DNA from: Paenibacillus sp. N3.4
Lineage (GTDB): Bacteria > Bacillota > Bacilli > Paenibacillales > NBRC-103111
Assembly (NCBI RefSeq): GCF_008017805.1
Contig: NZ_VRTT01000015.1
Span: 47,816-111,815 of the forward strand
Direction of reading: 5' to 3'
DNA length: 64,000 nucleotides
Positions 1 through 8,843 of this stretch are shown piece by piece. The notes under the pieces are model-generated. The model was not told where the DNA came from and made no database searches. It saw nothing but the letters and a program-made list of their open reading frames with translations. Each line of letters starts with the position of its first letter. Positions within the stretch are counted from its first letter, which is position 1. The position numbers and the translations under genes were made by a program.

Positions 1-371
1 TCTGACTGCGTTCTGCGCAATACGGCAGATACGCGCGCTAACAGCTCAGCCACTCCGAATGGCTTCGTTATATAATCATCTGCGCCATGTTTGAGCCCTT
101 GAACAACTTCATCCTCGGCATTGCGGGCTGTCAAAATGATAACAGGGGTACTGTTCCCTTTTTGCCGAAGCTTGGCCAAAATCTCAAAGCCGCTGAGGCC
201 CGGCAGCATAATATCCAGAATAATTAAATCGTACATCTGCTGCAAAGCTTCTTGAAGTCCGTCACCGCCATGATCAACAACCTTGGTATCATATCCTTCT
301 TGGGAAAGATTATAAGACAGCAATCGGGCCAGCGTCGGTTCATCTTCAATAACAAGTATTTTTTGTGCCAT
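1..371 (-). CDS. phoP: PhoP-type response regulator, N-terminal part, cut by window edge
   Basis: Receiver domain of an OmpR/PhoP-family response regulator. Translation from the ATG at 371 gives a protein starting MAQKILVIEDEPTLARLL, with the acidic pair near the N-terminus, the phosphoacceptor Asp in LIILDIMLPG, the conserved Thr in VIILTARN and the Lys in DDYITKPFG. About 123 codons are visible; the DNA-binding domain lies outside the window. A candidate partner kinase lies just upstream (468-2261), the reverse of the usual regulator-kinase order, so I cannot exclude that the regulator pairs with another kinase to the left. The PHO box directly upstream supports PhoP and autoregulation under phosphate limitation. 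Confidence 0.85.
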   Translation of the reverse strand, partial: MAQKILVIEDEPTLARLLSYNLSQEGYDTKVVDHGGDGLQEALQQMYDLIILDIMLPGLSGFEILAKLRQKGNSTPVIILTARNAEDEVVQGLKHGADDYITKPFGVAELLARVSAVLRRTQS

Positions 372-413
372 GGGATCCCCCGGATTTACAGTTTATTAAC
401 ATTGCACATCTTT

Positions 414-467
414 ATTTTAACACAGTATTGTAAATGGAATGTAAATGTTTCGTGCATTTCGTGTAAA
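414..467 (-). promoter_or_regulatory. PHO box plus -10 element upstream of the response regulator
   Basis: Read on the minus strand, hexamers TTTACA (462-467), TGCACG (451-456), TTTACA (440-445) and TTTACA (429-434) repeat with an exact 11-bp period. A -10-like TAAAAT lies at 414-419. Known PhoP~P sites are TT(A/C/T)ACA-like repeats with about 5-bp spacers lying roughly -20 to -60 from the start site. With a start near 407 these repeats would span about -22 to -60. The first repeat abuts the kinase stop codon. Confidence 0.75.
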
Positions 468-2261
468 TTAGTGAATGACAGGCAGTTCTATGGTAAACTT
501 CGTACCAATTCCGAGTTCACTATCCACCCGAATCGTTCCTTTATGCATCTCAACAAGATGCTTGACGATCGATAACCCCAGTCCTGTTCCTCCTGAGCTT
601 CTCGATCTTGCCTTGTCTACACGATAAAATCTCTCGAAGATACGAGGTAAATCTTTCTTTGGAATCCCAATTCCTGTATCCGAGACAATGATTCGCAACC
701 GCTCATAATCGCCATCCACATTCATATCAAGAGGCTCAACACGTACCTTGACCTTGCCGCCTTCTTGCGTATATGAAATCCCATTGGAAAGCAGATTGAT
801 AAAAATTTGTCGTAAGCGATCCTCATCGGCTTCAATATAAATATCGTCATCAACCTGCATGCTCAGTTCAATATGCTTCTTCTCAGCTTCTTTTCTTAGC
901 ACATTTAAAGACCTATCAAGAAATTCCGGCAAATAAATCGGCGAGAAATTCATCGGAATCCGTTTCGATTCAATCTTGGATAATTCAAGAATATCACCAA
1001 TCAACCGATTCAGCCGCTCGCTTTCATCAAAAATAATTTGTAGGAATGACACAGCCGTTTCCTTATCGTTAAGCGCACCGGCAAGCAGCGTCTCTGCAAA
1101 GCCCTTAACTGCGGCAATAGGTGTCTTCAATTCATGCGATACATTCGCTACGAACTCGCTGCGCATTCGCTCCAATCTGCGCACGGCCGTAATATCGTGG
1201 ATGACGATAAGAACGCCTGACCACTCTTCATCTTCATGAGCAATGGGATTCAGACTGATATCCAAAATACGCTCTGCCGGATAATAGAAAATCATTTCAT
1301 CGCGAATCGGGTCACGTGATTCAATACATTCCTGAATCAACTGCGTGAATTCATATTGCTGCTTCGCCTCATTATATTTCTTGCCCAGCAGTTCCTGTGA
1401 GGAAAAACCGAGAATGTATTCCGCAGAAGGATTCAGCAGCATAATCCGTTCATCTCGATCGATCATCATGATGCCGCTCATCATATTTTCCATGACGCCC
1501 TGGAGTCTGCGCTCGTTCTCTTGAATCCGCTCCATTTGCTGCTGCAAGCTCTCGGACATACGATTTATGGCTTGACCTAGCTGCCCAACTTCATCATTCC
1601 GATAAGATGGTACGCGAGATTCGTAGTTCATATTCGTAATTTGCTGAGCAACCTTCGTCATCTTCTCGATAGGTCGCGTGATTCCTTTCGCTATGCGATA
1701 GCTGACGATACCGGCAATCAGAAATAATAGGACAAGACCGAGAGCTAGGAAATACCATAATCTGCGAATGGAATCATCCACTTGCTCCAAGCTCAGCGCA
1801 ATACGCAAATATCCAGACACTTGCTGATTGCTTTTTATAGGGATAGCGGCATAAAGCATATTCTCTTTTAATGTGTCGCTATAACGGGTAACGTAACCAA
1901 TTCCCGCCGTTTTTGCGGCAGCTATTTCAGGTCGATTCAAATGGTTATCCATTTGCTCCGGTTTCTGATCCGAATCACCTAAAACATGACCATCAGCACG
2001 AACAAAAGTCAATCTAGCTTTGGTGGCTTCTTTTATTTTCTTCGCTTGTGCGGTGTAATAAGCGATAAGCTCGTCTTCGGTCCCCGATCGATTCCAATCA
2101 CTGGTAGCATTGATTAAATTGAGCTCCCGCTCCATATTATCTTTTAATGCCTCTACATGAGCATCTTCAAGCACTTTCGCCATAAAAACGCCGGCAATCA
2201 ACATCGAGCAGCCAATTAATAAAACCAAAATCAAAGTAAGTTTGGCACGGAATTTTGTCAT
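468..2261 (-). CDS. phoR: PhoR-like membrane sensor histidine kinase
   Basis: 597-residue sensor kinase. Order seen: transmembrane segment about 8-30, an extracytoplasmic PDC-like region about 31-165, transmembrane segment about 168-190, HAMP linker about 190-243, PAS domain about 250-358, dimerisation/phosphotransfer domain with the His in SHELKTP (His376), then the ATPase with N box FINLLSNG, G1 DTGIGIP and G2 GGTGLGL. Length and order fit Bacillus PhoR; WalK has the same order but belongs to another locus. An independent promoter for the regulator follows its stop codon. A terminator at 2322-2349 separates it from fumarase, so it is probably not cotranscribed with that gene. Confidence 0.85.
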   Translation of the reverse strand: MTKFRAKLTLILVLLIGCSMLIAGVFMAKVLEDAHVEALKDNMERELNLINATSDWNRSGTEDELIAYYTAQAKKIKEATKARLTFVRADGHVLGDSDQKPEQMDNHLNRPEIAAAKTAGIGYVTRYSDTLKENMLYAAIPIKSNQQVSGYLRIALSLEQVDDSIRRLWYFLALGLVLLFLIAGIVSYRIAKGITRPIEKMTKVAQQITNMNYESRVPSYRNDEVGQLGQAINRMSESLQQQMERIQENERRLQGVMENMMSGIMMIDRDERIMLLNPSAEYILGFSSQELLGKKYNEAKQQYEFTQLIQECIESRDPIRDEMIFYYPAERILDISLNPIAHEDEEWSGVLIVIHDITAVRRLERMRSEFVANVSHELKTPIAAVKGFAETLLAGALNDKETAVSFLQIIFDESERLNRLIGDILELSKIESKRIPMNFSPIYLPEFLDRSLNVLRKEAEKKHIELSMQVDDDIYIEADEDRLRQIFINLLSNGISYTQEGGKVKVRVEPLDMNVDGDYERLRIIVSDTGIGIPKKDLPRIFERFYRVDKARSRSSGGTGLGLSIVKHLVEMHKGTIRVDSELGIGTKFTIELPVIH

Positions 2262-2321
2262 CCGTTATCTGTCCTCCGATACATAAGTGCGTCTACCCTA
2301 TGAGTTCAAATATAAAGAAAA

Positions 2322-2349
2322 AGGGCTACTCTACATAGTAACCCTTTCC
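2322..2349 (-). terminator. Intrinsic terminator after fumarase
   Basis: Arms 2322-2332 and 2339-2349 pair over 11 bp with one G-U, loop of 6 nt. On the minus strand the hairpin is followed by a T-rich tract (TTTTTCTTTAT). It lies about 50 bp beyond the fumarase stop codon. Confidence 0.75.
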
Positions 2350-2401
2350 TCCGTACCGAAGCCAGTTTTTTTTTGTAAATGCTTAATTGAACATCTAAGC
2401 T

Positions 2402-3952
2402 TTACTTAAATACAGGCTCTTTCAATGCAGCCAGTTTTTCTAACGAGTTTTTCTCCACATCGGCATGTAAGCTGTTGCCATGGGAATCCATCGTAACAAT
2501 CGCTGCAAATCCCTGTGTTTCGAGGTGCCACATCGCTTCCGGAATTCCGAATTCCATGTAATCGACGCCTTCAACCTTTTTGAAACACTGTGCATAGTAT
2601 TGTGCTGCGCCACCAATCGCATTCAAATACACACCGCCATGCTCTTGGAGCGCAGCCAAAGTTTTGGGACCCATCCCGCCTTTACCGATCACAGCGCGAA
2701 TCCCGAACTTTTTAATGATTTCACCTTGATATGGCTCCTCGCGAATGCTTGTCGTCGGGCCAGCTGCTTTCACATGCCATTCACCGGCTTCATCTTTACT
2801 CATCACCGGTCCACAGTGATAAATAGCTGCGCCGTTCAGATCAACTGGAGCGTCATGATCCATCAAATATTTATGCAAAGCGTCGCGACCTGTGTGCATC
2901 GTGCCATTAATCACGACGACATCTCCAACTTTCAATTGACGAATTTGTGTTTCCGATATCGGAGTTGTCAGCACAATTTCACGACGTTCTTCAGCTGTCG
3001 AATTTTTTGCGGTCTCGCTGCTCGCGTTAAATGCTTCCTGGAACGAAACTTCTGTTCCTCTTGGGTAAGACCATCCGTTAATTTCACCGGATTCTGCATT
3101 CAGAATTACGCCTTGACGGCGGAACGCCCAGCAGTTGTAAGCAACGGATACGAAAAAGCTCGCTGGCAAGCGGTTCATAACGCCAACTTTACAACCCAGC
3201 AATGTCACCTGGCCGCCAAAGCCCATCGTTCCGATACCGAGCGTATTGGCATGTTCCATCACATACTCTTCCACTTTGCGCAGATCCGGATGAGGGTTCA
3301 CATCGTCAACATGACGGAATAATTGATGCTTCGCCAATTCATAACCGCTTGTGCGATCCCCACCGATGCCAACTCCGATAAAGCCGGCGCTGCAGCCTTG
3401 ACCCTGGGCTTGATAGACAGCGTGCATCACGCATTTGCGAATACCGTCCAGATCGCGTCCTGCTTTGCCAATGCCTTCAAGATCAGCCGGTAAGCTGTAC
3501 TGAATGTTCTTATTCTCGCAGCCGCCACCTTTGAGGATCAGCTTGACTTCGATATCCTCACGTTCCCATTGTTCAAAATGAACAACTGGCGTTCCGGGCC
3601 CCAAATTGTCTCCGCTATTCGCTCCAGTAAGGGAATCTACCGAATTCGTGCGAAGCTTGCTCGCTTTCGTTGCATTGGCGACCGCTTCAAGAATTTGCTT
3701 CTTCATGATAATTTGGTTTGCTCCAACCGGACAGTGTATAATAAACGTTGGCATGCCTGTATCCTGACAAATTGGAGATACATTGGTTTCTGCCATATGG
3801 ATGTTGTCGGCAATGCGAGATAAGGACATCGCTGAGCGCGTTCCTTTATCCTCGTTTTCTTGAGCGGCTTGTACCGCACGGCGAACGTCACCTGGAAGGT
3901 TTGTGGAAGTTTCGACAATCAAATCGTAGACGCTTTGATAGAAATGCTGCAT
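2402..3952 (-). CDS. fumA: Class I (iron-sulfur) fumarate hydratase
   Basis: Converts fumarate and malate in the TCA cycle. About 516 residues covering both the alpha and beta parts of class I fumarase in one chain. SPICQDTGMPTF near the N-terminus and GGGCENKN are typical Cys-containing motifs of the [4Fe-4S] family. The beta part carries LNGAAIYHCGPVM and GKGGMG. The frame is open to an ATG at 3982, but that codon has no usable ribosome site; the ATG at 3952 has AGAGGAG about 12 nt upstream and matches where homologues begin. A TATAAT at 4004-4009 is a plausible -10. B. subtilis uses the unrelated class II enzyme, so this is a lineage difference. Confidence 0.9.
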   Translation of the reverse strand: MQHFYQSVYDLIVETSTNLPGDVRRAVQAAQENEDKGTRSAMSLSRIADNIHMAETNVSPICQDTGMPTFIIHCPVGANQIIMKKQILEAVANATKASKLRTNSVDSLTGANSGDNLGPGTPVVHFEQWEREDIEVKLILKGGGCENKNIQYSLPADLEGIGKAGRDLDGIRKCVMHAVYQAQGQGCSAGFIGVGIGGDRTSGYELAKHQLFRHVDDVNPHPDLRKVEEYVMEHANTLGIGTMGFGGQVTLLGCKVGVMNRLPASFFVSVAYNCWAFRRQGVILNAESGEINGWSYPRGTEVSFQEAFNASSETAKNSTAEERREIVLTTPISETQIRQLKVGDVVVINGTMHTGRDALHKYLMDHDAPVDLNGAAIYHCGPVMSKDEAGEWHVKAAGPTTSIREEPYQGEIIKKFGIRAVIGKGGMGPKTLAALQEHGGVYLNAIGGAAQYYAQCFKKVEGVDYMEFGIPEAMWHLETQGFAAIVTMDSHGNSLHADVEKNSLEKLAALKEPVFK

Positions 3953-4062
3953 GACTAGGTCTGGCTCCTCTCTCAATTTCATACCTGATAATAATTACAA
4001 ACTATTATAACATACCTCAAAGGAAGAGTTCGATGCTTCTTGTGAGGAAAACAAGGAGATTC

Positions 4063-5216
4063 ATGAACATGTATAAGAGAATCGCCATTACGATCCTAGT
4101 TACGCTTATCGGCTTAACCCTATTACTTACACCATTGCAAGCCGAACGATCCGGACAAATCTACTACGAAGATCAGGTCGCTGTCCTGATGTACCATCAT
4201 GTCCATGATACGGACCAGAGCTCAAGCACCATTACCACATCGCTGCTGCAAAACCAGCTTCAAGCTTTGCTCAGCAAAGGCTATCATTTCATCTCTTTAC
4301 CGGAATTCAAACAGTACATGGAAGGTGCAACCGTCCCTTCCAATGCTGTGCTTATCACGTTTGACGATGGCTACCAAAGCTTTTATACGTCGGCATATCC
4401 GATTTTGAAAAGCTTGCGGATTCCCGCTGTGAACTTCGTGATCACGACCGATTTGAGCAATCCGCTAGGCTCCTACATTCCTTCGATGTCGAAGGAGCAA
4501 ATCAGCGAAATGACACATGCTACGAATTTTATTGACATCGGCTGCCATACGAATAATCTACATCATAAGCTGCCTAGCGGACAAGCCGCTTTAGTCGGCC
4601 GACTGGATGAGAACGGAACGGTAGAGAATGAGGATGCCTATAAGCAGCGCGTCTTAAAAGATACACAAGCTTGCGTTGGCAAGCTTGCAGGATTAACCGA
4701 TGCGCCGCTCGATACGATGGCTTATCCATTCGGCATCACGTCGCCCGCGGCGACAGAGCTTGTGAAGCAGGCGGGCATCCGCTACGCCTTCACGATTTCG
4801 CCGGAGATGGCGACGCGCAGCGCCGATCGCTTATTGATCCCGCGGATCAACGCGGGCAGCCCCGGCATCACGCCGGAGCTGCTGCAGCGCTCGATCCAGC
4901 GCCGCATTGTGGCGCAGTCGGGCACCGCCCCGCTGCGCGTAGACGTGAACAGCGCCGTCGCACAGCTCGGCGGCGGCGTCAATAAAGAAGGCGGCGAGCT
5001 GCGCTTCCGCCTCGGGCAAGAAGCATTCACCTTGACGGTGAATGCGAAGAAAGCACGCGCGGCGAAGCGCGCGTCTCGTTTCAGCAGCCCGTGCTGCTCG
5101 AGCACGGGCACGTCACGATCACGCTTGACGACCTGCAAGCGTTAATCGGGCAGCCGCTCGTCTACACCCCAGCCACCGGCAAGGTGGCGGCGCGGGTGAC
5201 GCCGAGCGTCAAATGA
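4063..5216 (+). CDS. Secreted polysaccharide deacetylase with C-terminal stalk domain, frameshifted near 5058
   Basis: NodB-type metal-dependent deacetylase acting on extracellular or wall polysaccharide. An N-terminal hydrophobic segment (about residues 5-25) exports it. The catalytic part shows VLMYHHV, the metal and base motif TFDDGYQSFY, GCHTNNLHHKL (metal histidines) and MAYPFG. The start at 4063 is chosen for AAGGAG at 4053-4058. From about 4980 the C-terminus resembles a copper-amine-oxidase N-domain-like stalk. The first frame stops at 5145, but the minus-one frame continues as EARVSFQQPVLLEHGHVTIT and on to a TGA at 5214-5216. One base is missing around 5054-5062 (CGCGCGG). The catalytic domain is intact. 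The 3' part (4750-5210) is much richer in GC than the 5' part. Confidence 0.8.
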
Positions 5217-5755
5217 AACAAAGATGACCCACCTGTAAACGGGAGGCCACTGAAAAACCCCGTTTACAAAAATGGGAAAAAGTAAAAGGCTCATCTTTTA
5301 GAGTCCGTACTTGATTTTAAACAAACAGGTAAGATTGGCATCCTGTGAATTCGGATCCACCCGTCTCGACTACGATGGTATAACGATTGGATAGGCAAGC
5401 GGACATAACAGCCGTTATTTGCCCTTTATCCCTCGCCTTGCGCCTGTTTACGGACATACGTTCCGTTAAGTGCGGAGAAATCGTAGACATCGGCCTCTGA
5501 TCGCTCGAATAACGGCGCTGATGTCCGTTAAGTTTCAAATAGGCCATTCAAGACGATAATAACGGCTCCACAATCCGTTCATCGCCTCCCCCTCTTTCCT
5601 TTCGTCAAGCTCCAATTTCAATATTGAGCGGCCTAAAAAAGACGACTCTAAAATTCAAAAATGAATTTGAGTCGTCTTTTTTGATACAACTATTTAATTC
5701 CTTCAAAAAACCGAAGTTTTTCAGTGGCCTCGTAAACGGGAGGGTCATCTTTGTT
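5217..5755. terminator. Bidirectional terminator hairpin split by a mobile element
   Basis: AACAAAGATGACCC at 5217-5230 and its exact complement GGGTCATCTTTGTT at 5742-5755 are the two arms of a 14-bp stem. They start directly after the deacetylase stop and end just before the stop of the convergent gene at 5763. Removing the element and one copy of its target repeat leaves a 14-nt loop, a normal shared terminator. In the present state about 510 bp separate the arms. Confidence 0.7.
5243..5731. repeat. 489-bp MITE-like element with inverted ends and 8-bp target duplication
   Basis: Ends are GAGGCCACTGAAAAA (5243-5257) and its exact inverse TTTTTCAGTGGCCTC (5717-5731). Both sides are flanked by the direct repeat GTAAACGG (5235-5242 and 5732-5739). 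The interior contains a strong hairpin (arms 5635-5648 and 5669-5682, AAAAAAGACGACTC). No transposase gene fits. From about 5337 to the right end it matches 35107-35545. A 76-codon open frame inside (5317-5547) is not a convincing gene, because differences between the copies fall freely on codon positions. Confidence 0.75.
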
Positions 5756-5762
5756 AATAAAG

Positions 5763-6316
5763 CTATTGAACAACCACATCATCAAACTTAGCACTGGAGC
5801 GATGCGCGTTGAGCCCAATTTGTCCGGAGCTTATGCTTGAGTCAGAAGCGGTCAATTCCAGATTGCCATTCACCCAGAACTCCAAATTGCTTCCATTCAC
5901 GACCGCTTTCATCGTATACCAAGTTCCCGTCGTCCAAGCATAATTTTTGGAAGATAGCGTTGTCAGAACGCCGCCGGCTTTTTTCTGAATTTTCAGCTGT
6001 CCCGTTAGCTTATAATACTGGAAGTTGTAATAATTGTTGGCATCCTGATAACGGGCATCCAAGCCAATCCCCGCATAGCCGCCACTATCAAAACTGTCTG
6101 CTTTCACTTTGGTGCTTAATGCATAATTGGTCCAGCCAACGTTTCCTTTAATCGAATGGGAATCCGCAGCCGTTGAATCGCTTTGCTGATATACTTTGGT
6201 GCCATCCGTAACATATTGGCTGTAGCTGCCTTGACTGTGCCCGCTTCAAGAAAAATGGATGCAAGTAAAGAGAATAAAAGCATGCATGATACATACACGA
6301 TTGCGTTTTTTCTCAT
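5763..6316 (-). CDS. Small secreted LamG/pectate-lyase-accessory-like protein, frameshifted
   Basis: Reading from the ATG at 6316 gives a signal peptide (basic start, hydrophobic core, ending TVKA). The +1 coordinate frame then continues as SYSQYVTDGTKVYQQ and runs to the stop at 5763 with GGYAGIGLDARYQDANNYY, WYTMKAVVNGSNLEFWVNG and a final AKFDDVVVQ. This is a concanavalin-like/DUF1080-type carbohydrate-binding fold, often attached to pectin-degrading enzymes. One missing base near 6229-6232 separates the two parts. The usual first strand of the fold (an F-D-x-G-W segment) seems absent, so real truncation is possible too. It is the last gene of the transporter cluster and may bind the same polysaccharide. 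Confidence 0.55.
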
Positions 6317-6366
6317 ACGTCATACCTCCATTAAATCAAATTATTGGACTGGAACCAATCACCGAT

Positions 6367-7239
6367 TCAGCCCTTAACAGCCCCTAAAGATAATCCCTTT
6401 ACAAAATAGCGCTGTAAAAAAGGATATAAGATGACGATTGGAGCCGATGCCAATACGACCGTGGCCATTTGGGTCGAGACCGGCATGGGCAGCACCTCGC
6501 CTGCGCTTAACTGGGAGTAAATATCGCTCTGTCCCACAAGAACTACCTGTCTGAGCAGGATCTGCAGCGGCCACAAAGAGGAATTGTTCAAATAAAGAAT
6601 CGCCGAGAAATATTGATTCCAATTGCCTACGGCATAAAATAAAGTGAACGTGGCCAGCGATGGAATGGAGAGCGGCAGCACAATTTTAAAAAAGATACCC
6701 AAATCGTTACAGCCGTCAATCGTTGCAGATTCAATAATGCTTTCATGGATCGATTCAAAAAATTCCCGCATCACGAGCAAGTTAAAGGCTGAAACAGCCG
6801 TTGGGATGACGAGTGCCCAAAGCGAATTAATCAAGCCAGTTGCCTTGACGATCAAATAAGTAGGAATCATCCCGCCACTGAACAGCATGGAGAATAAGAC
6901 CATGAAGAGCAGCATGCTTCTTCCGCTAAATCGTTTTCTGGAACAAACGTAGGCAAGTAAGGAAGTAACGGCCAGATTCACAAAGGTGCCTACCACTGTA
7001 ATCCATACGGTATTTTTGAGAGAGGAAAAAAATACGCCCGTATTGAAGATGTACTGGTACGCTTTGAAATCAAAGCCCTTCGGCCATAAAATGAATTTAC
7101 CTGATATGATCTCATTCAAGGAAGCAAAAGACATCGCTACGACGTTTACGATTGGCAGCAAACACATAAGCGTTAGCAGGATCAAAATAAGCAGGATGAT
7201 TCCGTCCATTAACCTATTGGTCAGCTTGGAAGACCTCAT
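6367..7239 (-). CDS. Carbohydrate ABC transporter permease, LplC-like
   Basis: Inner-membrane subunit of a CUT1-type oligosaccharide importer, with about six transmembrane segments. The coupling (EAA) loop reads IESATIDGCNDLGIFFKIVL, where Gly and the Leu-Pro that follow are the conserved points. The C-terminus ends ...FVKGLSLGAVKG, the usual LplC end. The ATG at 7239 overlaps the stop of the binding-protein gene (ATGA) and has GGAG 9 nt upstream, so I prefer it to the TTG at 7254. No ATPase gene is in the cluster; such systems normally share an MsmX-like ATPase. Confidence 0.85.
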   Translation of the reverse strand: MRSSKLTNRLMDGIILLILILLTLMCLLPIVNVVAMSFASLNEIISGKFILWPKGFDFKAYQYIFNTGVFFSSLKNTVWITVVGTFVNLAVTSLLAYVCSRKRFSGRSMLLFMVLFSMLFSGGMIPTYLIVKATGLINSLWALVIPTAVSAFNLLVMREFFESIHESIIESATIDGCNDLGIFFKIVLPLSIPSLATFTLFYAVGNWNQYFSAILYLNNSSLWPLQILLRQVVLVGQSDIYSQLSAGEVLPMPVSTQMATVVLASAPIVILYPFLQRYFVKGLSLGAVKG

Positions 7240-8810
7240 TTCCGGGCTCTCCAAGCCTCATTCATTTCGGTAAGCACTTGTTTGCCGCCTCTTGTTTTCC
7301 ATTCGTCAAACATTTGATCCAAATAATCAACAGGCTTTTCACCTACGATAATTTTCACTACGCCGTCTACCGTGCTTTTGTATAGTTCTGCTCCTTTATC
7401 GGCATAAGTTTGGGAGAACAGGCCAACTTCCTGTGACGTGTATGGCTTTCCTTGCATAGCAACGGCGAACGAGTTTTGTTTCAGTTTCGTCGTTTCTGGC
7501 GTATCAGCCGAGCTTAGAATCCATTCGCCTTCATTCGCATGATTCGTCAGTTGATATTTGTTCGGTCCCTCGGTTTTACCAAGATCCGTGACTGCCTTCT
7601 GGCCGTTATCCGTTTTATAGTGGATACCGTCAACCCCCCATTTGAAGAAGTTTGCGCCTTCGTCACCCATTTGATCATCCAAAATTTTCAGCACCTTTTT
7701 CAGCTTTCCTTCGTCTTTCAACAAATCTTTATTGAGCGCGAAGACACCGAAGAAACCACTGCTTTTTACATAACCGCCGTCAGATCCGTCCGCAGCCTTA
7801 AGTGGCGGAATGGCAATCATTTCGAATTTCGGATTAGCCGCTTTTGCCTTCGTCAACCGCTCTGGCGTAAAACCGGTGTAACCCCAATTCGCAACTACGC
7901 CGGCTTTGCCAAGCAAAAAGTCATCCTCTACCTGCTGATCTTTCTTAATGGCGAAGTCTTTCGCAATGATCCCCTCTTTATAGAGTTTAGCCAGGTAGCC
8001 GATGGCTGCTTTATTATTCGGTGCGAACTCGCCCGGAACGATGCCGCCCTTGCCATCTTCCACCCACCCTACGCTCGGTCCCGCCTTCATGCTCGCCATC
8101 AGAGAAACGAACGGATAAGCTCCGTTGATGCCTGCTCCACTATTGACCCCGGCCGCTAAACCATAAGTGTCATCTTTGCCATTCCCATCTGGATCTTTTT
8201 CCTTAAAGGCTTTCATCACTTCATAAAGCTCGTCGTACGTCGTCGGCACTTTCATCCCCAGCTTATCCAGCCAATCTTTGCGCATCACGAGTGTTGCGCC
8301 CGGAATCCCACGCAGGCGCGGAATACCGTAAATGTGACCTTTATTTTTGAGTGTATCCATAACTTCCTTCGGCAGCTTAGCGAGATTCGGATAATTTTTG
8401 CTATCTGCCAAATAAGCTTCAAGCGGCAAAAATTGATCGCTGCCAATCGCATTGAAATAAATAGCATCCAGATAAGGAAACAGTACGGTATCCGGGATAT
8501 CTCCCGACGCCAACGTGACCCCCATCTTGTTGTTGTATTCGCCAGCGGCAACCGGTATATAATCGAATTCAATATTGTAACGATCTTCAATGGCTTTCTT
8601 CCCTGTGCTGGAGTCCGGAGGCGCAGCCCCGTAAAGGATATTCATAGCACGGATTTTATATTTTTTCTCTATCGCCTGTGCAGTTTGTGCAGGCTGTTTG
8701 CTTGAATCCGTACTTTGTGTCCTCACCTCTCCTTTACTGCATGCTGCCAGTAACGATGCGGCCAATAGGAATGTGGAGGTAACTGTCAACGCTTTCATAG
8801 ATTTTTTCAT
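7236..8810 (-). CDS. Sugar-binding lipoprotein of ABC transporter, LplA-like
   Basis: 524-residue extracellular solute-binding protein of family 1. The lipobox LLAACS places the lipidated Cys near residue 24, so it is anchored on the outer face of the membrane. EDRYNIEFDYIPVAAGEYNNKM and DGGYVKSSGFFGVFALNKD are typical of the long LplA group found next to paired permeases. It lies between the two permease genes and is translationally coupled to the downstream one. The substrate is unknown; LplA-like systems with YesN-type regulators usually take up pectin-, xylan- or other plant-derived oligosaccharides. Confidence 0.85.
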   Translation of the reverse strand: MKKSMKALTVTSTFLLAASLLAACSKGEVRTQSTDSSKQPAQTAQAIEKKYKIRAMNILYGAAPPDSSTGKKAIEDRYNIEFDYIPVAAGEYNNKMGVTLASGDIPDTVLFPYLDAIYFNAIGSDQFLPLEAYLADSKNYPNLAKLPKEVMDTLKNKGHIYGIPRLRGIPGATLVMRKDWLDKLGMKVPTTYDELYEVMKAFKEKDPDGNGKDDTYGLAAGVNSGAGINGAYPFVSLMASMKAGPSVGWVEDGKGGIVPGEFAPNNKAAIGYLAKLYKEGIIAKDFAIKKDQQVEDDFLLGKAGVVANWGYTGFTPERLTKAKAANPKFEMIAIPPLKAADGSDGGYVKSSGFFGVFALNKDLLKDEGKLKKVLKILDDQMGDEGANFFKWGVDGIHYKTDNGQKAVTDLGKTEGPNKYQLTNHANEGEWILSSADTPETTKLKQNSFAVAMQGKPYTSQEVGLFSQTYADKGAELYKSTVDGVVKIIVGEKPVDYLDQMFDEWKTRGGKQVLTEMNEAWRARK

Positions 8811-8843
8811 TGTAGACCCAACCCTTCGCTTTTATTTGTTTGT

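Noticed and set aside
2480..3322. Long open frame antisense to fumarase (280 codons)
   Set aside because: A shadow of the fumarase codon pattern; no start site or recognisable domain. The same holds for the antisense frames in mdh (38258-38980), icd (39010-39756), ppx (42382-43068), ppk (44081-44770) and pyk (48807-49499).
4671..5019. Arg/Ala-rich frames on both strands in the deacetylase tail
   Set aside because: They arise from the GC-rich codon pattern of the deacetylase itself.
5317..5547. Open frame of 76 codons with a similar 78-codon frame at 35081-35317
   Set aside because: Both lie inside the repeated element; nearly every base difference between the copies changes the residue, and there is no ribosome site.
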